Positions 46,972 to 54,225 of a DNA stretch of 64,000 nucleotides are shown in pieces. Every line of letters starts with the position of its first letter. Within the stretch, counting starts at the first letter, position 1. Both the position numbers and the translations under genes were made by a program. The stretch comes from Niastella yeongjuensis. GTDB lineage: Bacteria > Bacteroidota > Bacteroidia > Chitinophagales > Chitinophagaceae. Location: contig NZ_FOCZ01000009.1 of the NCBI RefSeq assembly GCF_900110245.1, positions 248,001-312,000 on the forward strand, read 5' to 3'. A model generated the notes under the pieces. That model was given only the letters and a program-made list of their open reading frames with translations, ran no database searches and was not told the DNA's origin.

Positions 46972-48045
46972 TTATTTATAGTTTCTTCCTAATTGTTTCA
47001 TGAGCCGTACATGCGAGTAAATGGCCTGCCGCAGGGTTGGATAATAATGGTAGGGCAACCCAAATAATTCACATTGCTTCCGTATTATTCTACTCAATGC
47101 CGGGTAATGCACATGACTGATATGCGGAAAAAGGTGATGCTCTATCTGAAAATTCAGTCCGCCCACTAACCAGCTGACCACTTTATTCCGGGGGGCAAAA
47201 TCGGCAGTAGTTCTTACTTCATGAACAGCCCATTCCGATGCTATTATCTTATTATTTTTTGCAACAGCATCAAAAGAAGTTTTCTCTACCACATGAGCCA
47301 ATTGAAATACGACAGATAAAACAAGTCCCATTGTAACATGAAGAATTAAGAAGCCGGTTAACCATGCCTGCCATCCTAAAAAATAAACAGGTACCACAGC
47401 ATAAAAGAAAACATAAAGTACCTTACTAACCCAGAATAAGAAGTGCTGCCCTGCACCGATTTTGTTAATAGCGGTTGTATGGATCTTCTTTGCAAAGTAT
47501 TTATAAAAATCAGTACCCCACATCCAGGCAATGGTGCTTACAGAATACAGCAGGAACATATAGATGAACTGGTAACGATGTATAGGCATCCATTTTTGGG
47601 TAATACATTGCCTTAATAACGGGCCATTGGCGATGTCATCATCGACCCCGTCGATATTGGTATAGGTATGATGAATAATATTGTGCTTGATCTTCCAGAT
47701 AAACGCATTGCTGCCTAAAACATTCATGCTTAATCCCATGAATTCATTGACCCATTTTTTACCGGAATAGCTGCCATGACAGGCATCGTGCATCACATTA
47801 AATGCGATGCAAACCAGGGTGAATCCAAAAAACACTGAAAGCAATATCCCCACCGGCCAACTATAATCTCCAACCAACAACCAGATATAGGTGGTAATCC
47901 CCATTGGTATCAGTATTATTGCTTTTAAATACAATTTCCAGTTTCCGGTTTTTTTGAGGCGGTTGTTTTGAAAATAAGCTTCCACGGAATTTTTAACAGA
48001 CCGGAAAAACAAATGGTCCCTGTTGTTAAATGTTATTTTAGGCAT
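46972..48045 (-). CDS. Membrane fatty-acid desaturase (front-end type)
   Basis: A di-iron acyl desaturase of about 357 aa. The three histidine boxes are all present: H86-D-A-C-H90, H121-NII-H125-H126 and Q300-IE-H303-H304. The QIEHH third box is typical of front-end (delta-5/6-like) desaturases and of the acyl-CoA/acyl-lipid desaturases of Bacteroidota. Hydrophobic stretches at about 40-85, 160-180 and 205-250 form the membrane hairpins. I choose ATG 48045 over the in-frame TTG at 48051. It is the first gene of a coupled pair with the radical SAM gene, and repeat promoter G lies 44 nt upstream. Confidence 0.9.
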   Translation of the reverse strand: MPKITFNNRDHLFFRSVKNSVEAYFQNNRLKKTGNWKLYLKAIILIPMGITTYIWLLVGDYSWPVGILLSVFFGFTLVCIAFNVMHDACHGSYSGKKWVNEFMGLSMNVLGSNAFIWKIKHNIIHHTYTNIDGVDDDIANGPLLRQCITQKWMPIHRYQFIYMFLLYSVSTIAWMWGTDFYKYFAKKIHTTAINKIGAGQHFLFWVSKVLYVFFYAVVPVYFLGWQAWLTGFLILHVTMGLVLSVVFQLAHVVEKTSFDAVAKNNKIIASEWAVHEVRTTADFAPRNKVVSWLVGGLNFQIEHHLFPHISHVHYPALSRIIRKQCELFGLPYHYYPTLRQAIYSHVRLMKQLGRNYK

Positions 48046-48088
48046 ACACAAATCGACTTATGATAAAAAGTAGTAAAACTGCTTTCAT

Positions 48089-48153
48089 CAAAGTTGCCTG
48101 AATTTCACAGAAAAACTGTTATATGCTTCTTAGAGACTCTTATATTATTCACA
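48089..48153 (-). promoter_or_regulatory. Repeat promoter G (desaturase / radical SAM operon)
   Basis: On the minus strand the box TGTGAAT runs 48153-48147, the two half-sites are ATATAA at +9 and ATATAA at +30, and the -7 element is CAACTTTG at 48096-48089, starting 57 bp after the first T of the box. The predicted start is near 48085, about 40 nt before the desaturase ATG. Confidence 0.72.
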
Positions 48154-48234
48154 CATTATTAAAGAAGGGAACAGTCCATCATGACGGGCATCATTAAGTC
48201 GCTGGCGGGCGTTGACTGTCATTGATTTATCTAA

Positions 48235-48266
48235 CAAAAAAGGGCCCGGATAGAAATCCAGCCCTG
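48235..48266 (-). terminator. Terminator-like hairpin of the orphan unit H
   Basis: On the minus strand a stem of 5 plus 4 bp with a small internal loop (agggc / gccct outer, ggat / atcc inner) is followed by T6. It could end the short transcript from promoter H, or the transcript of the AraC-type gene that stops at 48418. Confidence 0.6.
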
Positions 48267-48296
48267 CTCATTAATCCAATATCCTATGAAAAACCA
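48236..48296 (-). ncRNA. Possible small RNA from orphan promoter H (about 60 nt)
   Basis: Promoter H at 48363-48300 points into a stretch that ends at a hairpin plus T6 with no gene between. Only an 8-codon ORF starting at 48297 (MVFHRILD) fits inside. This is inference from promoter and terminator positions; a leader peptide or a decayed gene are alternatives. Confidence 0.35.
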
Positions 48297-48299
48297 TAA

Positions 48300-48363
48300 C
48301 AAAGATATAGGCTGCCTTTTTCTTCCTGTTATACAGTTTATAAAATACATTACATAATTCACA
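48300..48363 (-). promoter_or_regulatory. Repeat promoter H (orphan)
   Basis: On the minus strand the box TGTGAAT runs 48363-48357, half-sites ATGTAA at +9 and GTATAA at +30, and the -7 element TATCTTTG at 48307-48300, a full TAnnTTTG match starting 56 bp after the box. There is no gene of normal size directly downstream; promoter G follows 150 bp on. Confidence 0.7.
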
Positions 48364-48417
48364 CATTTAGATAACCGTTCAATATGGGGTATTATTTCCA
48401 TTGATAAAATGATAGAT

Positions 48418-48978
48418 TCACATTTCGTCCAGCATAGACCTTCGTTTGCCTTTTAATTGTTTAAAATGTGAAGGAGTAAGACCGGTTACTTTTTTAAACT
48501 GAGCAGAAAGATGCGCCACACTGCTATAATGCATCCGGTAAGCGATTTCGGTTAGATTTAACTCATTATATACGAGTAGTTCTTTTACCCGTTCAATTTT
48601 GTGGGCGATCAGGAATTTTTCTATGGTGATACCCTGTACTTCTGAAAAGAGATTGGCGAGGTAGGTATAATCGTAGTTCAATTTCTGGCTTAAATATTCA
48701 GAAAAATTTACTGTCAATGGTTCTTGTGAATAATGGACCGATTCAATAATAACGTTTTTTATTTTCTGGATCAGAATACTCTTTTTATCGTCCATTAATT
48801 CGAGGCCTGATTTCAATAACGCAGCCTTTATTTGATCATGTTGCTCGGCTGAAATGTCCTCCACCACTTCCGCTTCGCCTAACTCTACTGTCGTAAAATG
48901 AATGCCCAGCTTTGTCAATTCCTCTTTCACGACCATCTTACAGCGAAGGCATACCATATTTTTTATATACAGGATCAC
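48418..48978 (-). CDS. AraC-type regulator with HMA-like N-terminus (GTG start)
   Basis: Paralogue of the 44844 gene, 186 aa. The N-terminal HMA-like segment keeps the metal-type motif C-L-R-C (ILYIKNMVCLRCKMVVKEEL), unlike its partner. The C-terminal AraC-type HTH (SEVQGITIEKFLIAHKIERVK, LNLTEIAYRMHYSSVAHLS, TGLTPSHFK) is nearly identical between the two. The start is a GTG at 48978. It lies just upstream of promoters H and G on the same strand, so it is a candidate regulator of that promoter family; this is inference. Confidence 0.87.
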   Translation of the reverse strand: MILYIKNMVCLRCKMVVKEELTKLGIHFTTVELGEAEVVEDISAEQHDQIKAALLKSGLELMDDKKSILIQKIKNVIIESVHYSQEPLTVNFSEYLSQKLNYDYTYLANLFSEVQGITIEKFLIAHKIERVKELLVYNELNLTEIAYRMHYSSVAHLSAQFKKVTGLTPSHFKQLKGKRRSMLDEM

Positions 48979-49086
48979 AGGAGCATATTTAAGAAATTTT
49001 CATGCGGGATTATGTTTTTATTACCAATACAGAAAGATAACATGGGGTATGACGGCGTTTGGTTCTAAATATACGTAAAAACTTGC

Positions 49087-50727
49087 TTATTCATCTTTTT
49101 TAGGAAGCGATTGATTCAGCTTCAGTTCCGCTATATCCATATCCCTTTCCACCGTCCTTATTGCCGCATCGCTGAACCGGCCTTCCTTATGAAGTTTTAA
49201 CAGCAGTTCCCGTTGAAACCGCCCGATCTCCAGCTGGGCTTTTTGCATGTCGGTAAGTGTTCTTACAGCTACCTGTTCTTCCTCGCTTTCGTTTCTGGTA
49301 TGTATATTGATCTCATTGACCAGCTTCGCCGCTACCTGCTCGAACTTCTTTTTTAACTCTATCCTGGTTCGTTCGGGCGGCTGAGGATAAAATTCATAGT
49401 CAATAAAATGCATCGTGCTGTTCACTATATACAATTGCAGTTCTTTTTCCTCCTTATCCTCACTAATAACAGGCTTCACATCAAGCAACCTGATCAACAG
49501 GGGAAGGGAAAATCCCTGTACCACCAGCGTTACAAAAACCACCACAAAGCAAACAAATACGATCAGGTGTCTTTGCAGGAAGGTATTTCCATTATACAGG
49601 TTAAGTGGCAGTGCAAGAGCCAACGCCATGGATATTACTCCTCTTGTTCCTGTCCAGGCAACTATTAACACATTTTTCCAATCGCCAAACCGTTCCTGAT
49701 CTGCCGGTACACCATTACTATTTCCTTTATCCCGGTTAAACATCCTGAATAAATAGACACCCCCGAAAACCCATATCATCCGTACCAGAATTGTCACCAC
49801 GCTAACGATCAATCCATAACCTATAAGCGCAGATAAGCTATAGTCTGTTAATTGTTTTAAAATACCGGGTAATTGCAGGCCAATGAGAATAAATACAAAG
49901 CCATTCAACAAGAACATCAATGTATCCCAAACCACTCTTGTCCGGATCCTTGTCTGATAAGAAAAGATTTCCGGAGAACGCCATGCCAGTAAAAGTCCGG
50001 TACTTACTACAGCCAGGATGCCGGAAGCATGGATCTGCTCAGCAGCTAAATAGGACATAAAAGGAGTCAACAGGGTGAGGCTTGTCTCCACTATAGACTG
50101 GTTCACGATCCTTTTATGAATAAATATTAATACAAAGCCAATCAGCAAACCCATAATTATGCCCACCCCCGCCACATACAAAAACTGTAACCCGGCCTCC
50201 CAGAGCAGAAAACTTCCCGTAATGCTTGCCACCAGTGCATACCGGTAGGCAATTAAAGCAGAAGCGTCATTAACAAGGCTCTCCCCTTCCAGAATACTGA
50301 TGACTTTTGTGTTCAATCCCAGCCCTTTAATGATACCGGTCGCAGCTACTGCATCAGGCGGAGAAATGATAGCGCCCAAAAGAAAGGCCAGCGGCCAGCT
50401 AAACACGGGAATGAAATAATGGGCTGTTACGGCAATAGCGAGCGTAGTAATAAAAACAAGACTGATGCCTAAGGCTGAGATCGGTTTTATATTGGTTTTA
50501 AACTCATGCCAGGAAGTACGGAAAGCGGCATCATAGAGCAAGGGTGGTAAAAAAACAAGGAATACAACATTCGGGTCCATAACCAGATCAGGCAATACAG
50601 GTACAAAACCAATGATCAGCCCTACCAACACCAAAAAGACGGGATTTGGAAGTCTGAGTTTATCAATAAGAGCCGATAAACTGATCAACACTACTAATAT
50701 AAAAATGATGATCTTAAAGTTTTCCAT
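49087..50727 (-). CDS. Na+/H+ antiporter (CPA1 family)
   Basis: A monovalent cation:proton antiporter of 546 aa with about 12 membrane helices over residues 1-420 and a cytoplasmic tail rich in E/K. CPA1 signatures are SPPDAVAATGII (about 135-146) and GESLVNDASALIAYR (about 162-176), which carries the ion-binding Asn-Asp pair. GTRGVISMALALALP is also typical of the family. It stands at the edge of the stress island, divergent from the 50885 gene, and would support pH and salt homeostasis. Confidence 0.93.
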   Translation of the reverse strand: MENFKIIIFILVVLISLSALIDKLRLPNPVFLVLVGLIIGFVPVLPDLVMDPNVVFLVFLPPLLYDAAFRTSWHEFKTNIKPISALGISLVFITTLAIAVTAHYFIPVFSWPLAFLLGAIISPPDAVAATGIIKGLGLNTKVISILEGESLVNDASALIAYRYALVASITGSFLLWEAGLQFLYVAGVGIIMGLLIGFVLIFIHKRIVNQSIVETSLTLLTPFMSYLAAEQIHASGILAVVSTGLLLAWRSPEIFSYQTRIRTRVVWDTLMFLLNGFVFILIGLQLPGILKQLTDYSLSALIGYGLIVSVVTILVRMIWVFGGVYLFRMFNRDKGNSNGVPADQERFGDWKNVLIVAWTGTRGVISMALALALPLNLYNGNTFLQRHLIVFVCFVVVFVTLVVQGFSLPLLIRLLDVKPVISEDKEEKELQLYIVNSTMHFIDYEFYPQPPERTRIELKKKFEQVAAKLVNEINIHTRNESEEEQVAVRTLTDMQKAQLEIGRFQRELLLKLHKEGRFSDAAIRTVERDMDIAELKLNQSLPKKDE

Positions 50728-50740
50728 CTTTCTTTCGATC

Positions 50741-50805
50741 TGTGAATAATATAAATCAATTCTCCAATTATGTAACTATTATTTGATTTAAAAGATTCAG
50801 TTTTG
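50741..50805 (+). promoter_or_regulatory. Repeat promoter A
   Basis: The box TGTGAAT is at 50741, half-sites ATATAA at +9 and ATGTAA at +30, and the -7 element CAGTTTTG at 50798-50805, 57 bp after the box start. It reads toward the 110-aa gene at 50885, giving a leader of about 70 nt. Confidence 0.68.
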
Positions 50806-50884
50806 TACTCTGATTCATGTAATTATTCCATTCAAACAGGGAATCAATGAAAAAGTTCAGGGATGTTTCAATCCGGCAGATTTT

Positions 50885-51217
50885 ATGTCAAACAATACCA
50901 ACAATATCACTATTAACACCGAGCAGTTTTATCCTGCAAACTTTCCCAATGCGATGAGAGAATTGGCTGCTTTACGATCAGGGATATCAGATACCTCTAA
51001 TTATTTCAAAGTTGAGATCATTATATCTTATTTAAAAAACCACACCCTGCCCATACCCTGGATTGATGCAAATCCTGTACTTACCCGACTGGTTACATCA
51101 GGTTTTTTCAAAACATCGCATTTGGAATCATTATTTGAATCCGGCCGCAACAATAACATTTTTCTAAAGGATCTTGAAGAATACATTGGCAGACAACTTC
51201 TGACGGGAAGAAGTTGA
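50885..51217 (+). CDS. Conserved-looking small protein of unknown function (110 aa)
   Basis: I do not recognise this gene. The protein is soluble, begins with an N/T-rich segment (SNNTNNITINTEQF) and then contains a mixed helical region with ELAALRSGISDTSNYFKVE and LEEYIGRQLL. There is no signal peptide or membrane segment. An overlapping ATG at 50847 opens a 36-codon reading frame that runs into this gene and could act as an upstream ORF. Control by repeat promoter A places it in the same regulon as the neighbouring stress genes. Confidence 0.68.
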   Translation: MSNNTNNITINTEQFYPANFPNAMRELAALRSGISDTSNYFKVEIIISYLKNHTLPIPWIDANPVLTRLVTSGFFKTSHLESLFESGRNNNIFLKDLEEYIGRQLLTGRS

Positions 51218-51282
51218 TTTTTTATCGGCTAAACTTTGATCGAATACAACAATGGGTTCGCATGATCAGACAATAATAACCA

Positions 51283-51438
51283 ATGAGAAACTTACTCTAT
51301 ATAATTGGTGTTATTTTCATTATTGGATGGGTGATAGGTATTTTTGGTTTTAACGCCGGAGGCCTCTTTCACCTGATGCTTGTGTTTGCATTCATTACAG
51401 TTGCCTTAAGCATGATTCCGAAAAAAAATATTCATTAA
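51283..51438 (+). CDS. Lmo0937-like small membrane protein (51 aa)
   Basis: A two-helix membrane protein: MRNLLYIIGVIFIIGWVIGI then a glycine turn (FNAGG) and LFHLMLVFAFITVALSMI, ending KKNIH. This is the pattern of the Lmo0937/DUF5670 family, which often accompanies general stress genes. A homologue lies on the opposite strand at 52009-52173. It starts 65 bp after the 50885 gene and may be co-transcribed with it. Confidence 0.82.
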   Translation: MRNLLYIIGVIFIIGWVIGIFGFNAGGLFHLMLVFAFITVALSMIPKKNIH

Positions 51439-51469
51439 GCGTTCTTTTGTTGTCTATCTTACAAACAAG

Positions 51470-51533
51470 TGTGAATCATGTAATTCTTTTCTATAAATGC
51501 ATAATATAAGCCGTAGCAATAAGCTCACCTTTA
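51470..51533 (+). promoter_or_regulatory. Repeat promoter B
   Basis: The box TGTGAAT is at 51470, first half-site ATGTAA at +9, second degenerate (GCATAA at +30), and the -7 element CACCTTTA at 51526-51533, 56 bp after the box start. The ATG of the next gene is only 5 bp beyond the -7 element, so the transcript would be leaderless or nearly so. Confidence 0.68.
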
Positions 51534-51537
51534 CAAC

Positions 51538-51996
51538 ATGAAAAAACTATTATTTTTAACCTCGAGTGGATTGTTGTTCTTTTGCATGGCAGTGTCCGGC
51601 CAGGTGAATACAGATTCTCTTTCGTTGGTGTCGGCGATCAGCAAGGACCAGTTGCAACTGGGCAAACTGCAAAATCAGCTGGAACAAAAGACGAACAACA
51701 AACAAGATGCTTCAGAGAAAGCACAAAATACTGCCAGTAAAAATTCAACTGCAGCAGACAAATTAAGTGAGCAACCGAATAATAAGAAATTGGCCAAAAA
51801 AGCAAAGAAAGAAGCCCGTGCAGCCAAGAAAGATTCGAAGAGTGCAAGAATTGAATCGGGAAACCTGGACCAATTGAATAAGGATATCCATGAACTGGAG
51901 AAACGAATATCTAACAATCAAGTCAAATTAGATAAGTATATAAAAAACGGAACCACTAAACGAACAGCCTCCGATTCACTGCGTACGCAGCTGTAA
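51538..51996 (+). CDS. Secreted coiled-coil protein, paralogue of the 56427 gene
   Basis: A protein of 152 aa with a signal peptide (LLFLTSSGLLFFCMAVSGQ). The mature protein is lysine-rich and helical with two predicted coiled-coil segments (about 30-60 and 110-140) and a K/A-rich centre (KKLAKKAKKEARAAKKDSK). It matches the 56427 protein over its whole length (DSLSLVS, GKL-QLEQK, NKKLA-KAK). The function is unknown; it may be periplasmic and structural. Repeat promoter B overlaps its start. Confidence 0.75.
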   Translation: MKKLLFLTSSGLLFFCMAVSGQVNTDSLSLVSAISKDQLQLGKLQNQLEQKTNNKQDASEKAQNTASKNSTAADKLSEQPNNKKLAKKAKKEARAAKKDSKSARIESGNLDQLNKDIHELEKRISNNQVKLDKYIKNGTTKRTASDSLRTQL

Positions 51997-52008
51997 CGCA
52001 TGTTATAC

Positions 52009-52173
52009 TCAATTTTTCACTTCTACAGAGACTTCCTGCATAATGTTTAGAAGAACGGCAATAACTGCAAACACAAGCATCAGGTGAATGGCGCCCCTCA
52101 TGTGATATCCGATAAGACCAACGAGCCAAACGATGACAAAAATAACGGCAACGATATAGATTATATTACGCAT
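52009..52173 (-). CDS. Lmo0937-like small membrane protein (54 aa)
   Basis: A homologue of the 51283 protein: MRNIIYIVAVIFVIVWLVGLIG, a short turn (YHMRG), then AIHLMLVFAVIAVLLNIM and a charged tail. The shared HLMLVFA segment shows common descent. It converges on the 51538 gene with 12 bp between the stops. A terminator lies directly upstream of it, so it needs its own promoter, which I could not identify. Confidence 0.82.
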   Translation of the reverse strand: MRNIIYIVAVIFVIVWLVGLIGYHMRGAIHLMLVFAVIAVLLNIMQEVSVEVKN

Positions 52174-52193
52174 AAATTAAGTTTTAACAGAGC

Positions 52194-52233
52194 AGGAAAA
52201 ATTCACCATTAAAAAATCATGGTGATTTTTCCT
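52194..52233 (-). terminator. Terminator after the 62-aa gene
   Basis: A 15-bp stem with one bulged base (arms 52194-52209 and 52219-52233), in which T5 tracts are part of the arms. It separates the SPW/62-aa unit from the Lmo0937-like gene. Confidence 0.7.
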
Positions 52234-52252
52234 ACTTTGATTTTTAATGGTT

Positions 52253-52441
52253 TTAGTTGTTTCTGTTCTTTAACATTTTTAACCCAGAGGAGATCAGCAT
52301 GATTGCGGTAGCCACCATCAAGATACCTCTGATCTTACTGTGCTGCTTTGGCACTGATTGAATCGCACGATTTGGTCCATTACCAAACATACGTCTACCT
52401 GCCGTTTCAGCGGTTGATTCTACCAATTCTTTAACTGACAT
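52253..52441 (-). CDS. Small single-pass membrane protein (62 aa)
   Basis: I do not recognise a family. The N-terminal 40 residues are soluble and basic (MSVKELVESTAETAGRRMFG), and the C-terminus has one membrane helix (ILMVATAIMLISSGLKML) ending NRNN. It starts 38 bp after the SPW gene on the same strand, so the two are probably co-transcribed. Small size and clear amphipathic layout support a real gene. Confidence 0.65.
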   Translation of the reverse strand: MSVKELVESTAETAGRRMFGNGPNRAIQSVPKQHSKIRGILMVATAIMLISSGLKMLKNRNN

Positions 52442-52479
52442 AAAATTAGATTTTAATTCTTCAATAATGATTCATCGGG

Positions 52480-52884
52480 TTAAAGTCCGGTTGCTGTACT
52501 CTTGTGTATATTTCCATCAAAAGGTGCATGTCTTTCGACCGGGTCACGCCTTGTCATCATCACTACCCCCAATACCAGGATAATACCTAATACCAGGTGT
52601 GGTTGCCAAACATGATTTACAAAGCCAAACAGCCAGGGCGAGGCAGCCAGTAAAATACCACCCACCATATCAAGGGCCAGATGTGTGCGCATTGAAATCA
52701 GGCGGAATAAACCCAGTTCATAATTTGTCATTAAACTGTACACAAGGATTGCTATACCTAAATATACGGGCACCCATGTTTCTGCGCCATTTCGTGCAAA
52801 ATTAAATAACCATGGTGCTGCGATGAGTAAGATACCCATTATATAATCGATACATCCATGGACTTTCGTACTTATTGGTTTCAT
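52480..52884 (-). CDS. SPW-repeat membrane protein
   Basis: A four-helix membrane protein of 134 aa with two repeats carrying the (S/A)PWLF motif (LLIAAPWLFNF near residue 20 and LLAASPWLFGF near residue 78). This is the SPW family, of unknown function, often found in stress or envelope operons. It is first in a two-gene unit with the 62-aa membrane protein. Confidence 0.85.
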   Translation of the reverse strand: MKPISTKVHGCIDYIMGILLIAAPWLFNFARNGAETWVPVYLGIAILVYSLMTNYELGLFRLISMRTHLALDMVGGILLAASPWLFGFVNHVWQPHLVLGIILVLGVVMMTRRDPVERHAPFDGNIHKSTATGL

Positions 52885-53017
52885 AATATCAACATTTAAT
52901 TATTATATAAGCATCACAAGTTATGCCAGCCCAATATACTCAGACATGACTAAAACAGATCCTGCTCCAAGGCGCCAGGTGGTAGAATACGGCTTAAAGT
53001 GAATTTATATATTACAT

Positions 53018-53055
53018 AAAAAAGGAGAGATCACATACACTGATCTCCCCTTTTA
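53018..53055 (-). terminator. Terminator after the DUF892 gene
   Basis: A 14-bp stem (arms 53020-53033 and 53041-53054, one wobble on the minus strand) with a 7-nt loop and A/T flanks. Confidence 0.8.
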
Positions 53056-53085
53056 CTGCACTTACGCACTGCAGTGAATTAAATG

Positions 53086-53691
53086 CTATTCTTCTTCCCT
53101 TTCTTCACCTTCCTGTTCTGCCTGCCAGTTTATTTTATTTTCAGCAATTTCAGAAAGCCCCGCATCCGTTTCTTTTTCTTCTTCTAGAGTCTGATTCAAC
53201 AGTTTAACAACCTCGTCTTCCCCTAATACGGTGGCGATCTGTACCAAACCACCATACGTAGCAATTTCGTAATGTTCTACTTTCTGAGCCGCCATAATAA
53301 TACCTACATCCCTCGTCATTGTTCCATCTTCAGTTTCTTCTATAATACTTTCCCCTTTTTTGATAAGGCCTTCCATAGCATCACATTTTTTTGCCTGAAC
53401 TTTACGTTCCATTAATTGAAATACTTCCTCTAGTCTCCCTACCTGTTCCTTAGTTTGGGCAATATGTTCCTCTATTGCGGCCTTCAATTCAGGCGTTGTA
53501 GCGGCTTTTTGCATTTTAGGTAATGCTTTTGTCAATTGTTTTTCGGCCCAATAAATATCTTTCAGCGATTCGTAAAAGAACGTTTGTAATATTGAATTAC
53601 TCTTCCCTACGCCTCTGGAAACTGATGTTCGATTTTTTGATTTACCTGCGGTCCGGGACTTTGAATCGCTGGTTGATTTAGTATACGCCAT
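53086..53691 (-). CDS. DUF892 (YciE/YciF) ferritin-like protein
   Basis: A protein of 201 aa. A basic, Ser/Lys-rich N-terminus (about 1-30) is followed by the four-helix ferritin-like DUF892 domain (FFYESLKDIYWAEKQLTKALPKM, EEHIAQTKEQVGRLEEVF, AAQKVEHYEIATYGGLV, LLNQTLEEEKETD). The Glu/His residues of the helices fit a di-iron site. DUF892 proteins are induced by osmotic and oxidative stress in enterobacteria. The C-terminus is very acidic. Confidence 0.9.
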   Translation of the reverse strand: MAYTKSTSDSKSRTAGKSKNRTSVSRGVGKSNSILQTFFYESLKDIYWAEKQLTKALPKMQKAATTPELKAAIEEHIAQTKEQVGRLEEVFQLMERKVQAKKCDAMEGLIKKGESIIEETEDGTMTRDVGIIMAAQKVEHYEIATYGGLVQIATVLGEDEVVKLLNQTLEEEKETDAGLSEIAENKINWQAEQEGEEREEE

Positions 53692-53760
53692 ATGTAAATT
53701 ATGTTTTTAAATACAGCTTATTGGTTGCAAAGCCCGGACCAGGCATAAACCTGTTCAATA

Positions 53761-53825
53761 TGTGAATGATATAACTTATTTCTCCTGTTATATAATAGTC
53801 ATTGGAATTTAATGGCGCACCTTTG
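53761..53825 (+). promoter_or_regulatory. Repeat promoter C
   Basis: The box TGTGAAT is at 53761, half-sites ATATAA at +9 and ATATAA at +30, and the -7 element CACCTTTG at 53818-53825, 57 bp after the box start. The leader to the ATG at 53866 would be about 35 nt. Confidence 0.72.
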
Positions 53826-53865
53826 CATTGTGTTGCTTATATAGCCACACATCAAAATAGAAAAT

Positions 53866-54165
53866 ATGAAAAAGTTTATCGGCATTTCAATCCTGGTTCT
53901 GTTAGCAGGATTTTCTCAGGTTAACGCACAAAGCACGACCAGTAAAGTAGGAACGGATGTTAAAGACGGCGCGGTAAAAGCCGGCAACAAAACGGCAGAA
54001 GTTGCATCAAAAGGGAAAGCAGCAGTTACTGATCAGGTTTACAAGGATAAGGTAGGTCCCAATGGTGAAACTATTTATATTGACAAGCATTCAAAATATT
54101 ATTGGATTGATAAAAAGGGACATAAGGTACCCATAGAAAAAGATAAATTGATAATAAAGAAATAA
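53866..54165 (+). CDS. Small secreted basic protein of unknown function (99 aa)
   Basis: A signal peptide (KKFIGISILVLLAGFSQVNAQ) is followed by a Lys/Ala-rich helix (VKDGAVKAGNKTAEVASKGKAAV), which is LEA-like in composition, and then a beta-hairpin (GETIYIDKHSKYYWIDKKGHKV). The C-terminal part resembles small basic repeat domains of secreted Bacteroidota proteins. It is driven by repeat promoter C and followed by a hairpin terminator. The function is unknown. Confidence 0.75.
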   Translation: MKKFIGISILVLLAGFSQVNAQSTTSKVGTDVKDGAVKAGNKTAEVASKGKAAVTDQVYKDKVGPNGETIYIDKHSKYYWIDKKGHKVPIEKDKLIIKK

Positions 54166-54176
54166 AACTAAAAGCT

Positions 54177-54205
54177 GCCGCCCCAGAACGAATGGGGCGG
54201 CGGCC
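54177..54205 (+). terminator. GC-rich hairpin between convergent genes
   Basis: The stem gccgcccca / tggggcggc (54177-54185 and 54193-54201) has a 7-nt loop. Only a weak T-run follows on the plus strand. It probably serves the 53866 gene and the convergent YihY gene. Confidence 0.6.
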
Positions 54206-54225
54206 GTTTGGAGAAGAGTTAATTT

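Noticed and set aside
48416-48422. A further TGTGAAT box on the minus strand at the end of the 48418 regulator gene
   Set aside because: It spans the stop codon of that gene, and no ATRTAA half-sites occur at the required positions.
53000-53030. AGTGAAT followed by AT-rich sequence near the DUF892 terminator
   Set aside because: The second half-site is absent and the stretch is part of the terminator region.
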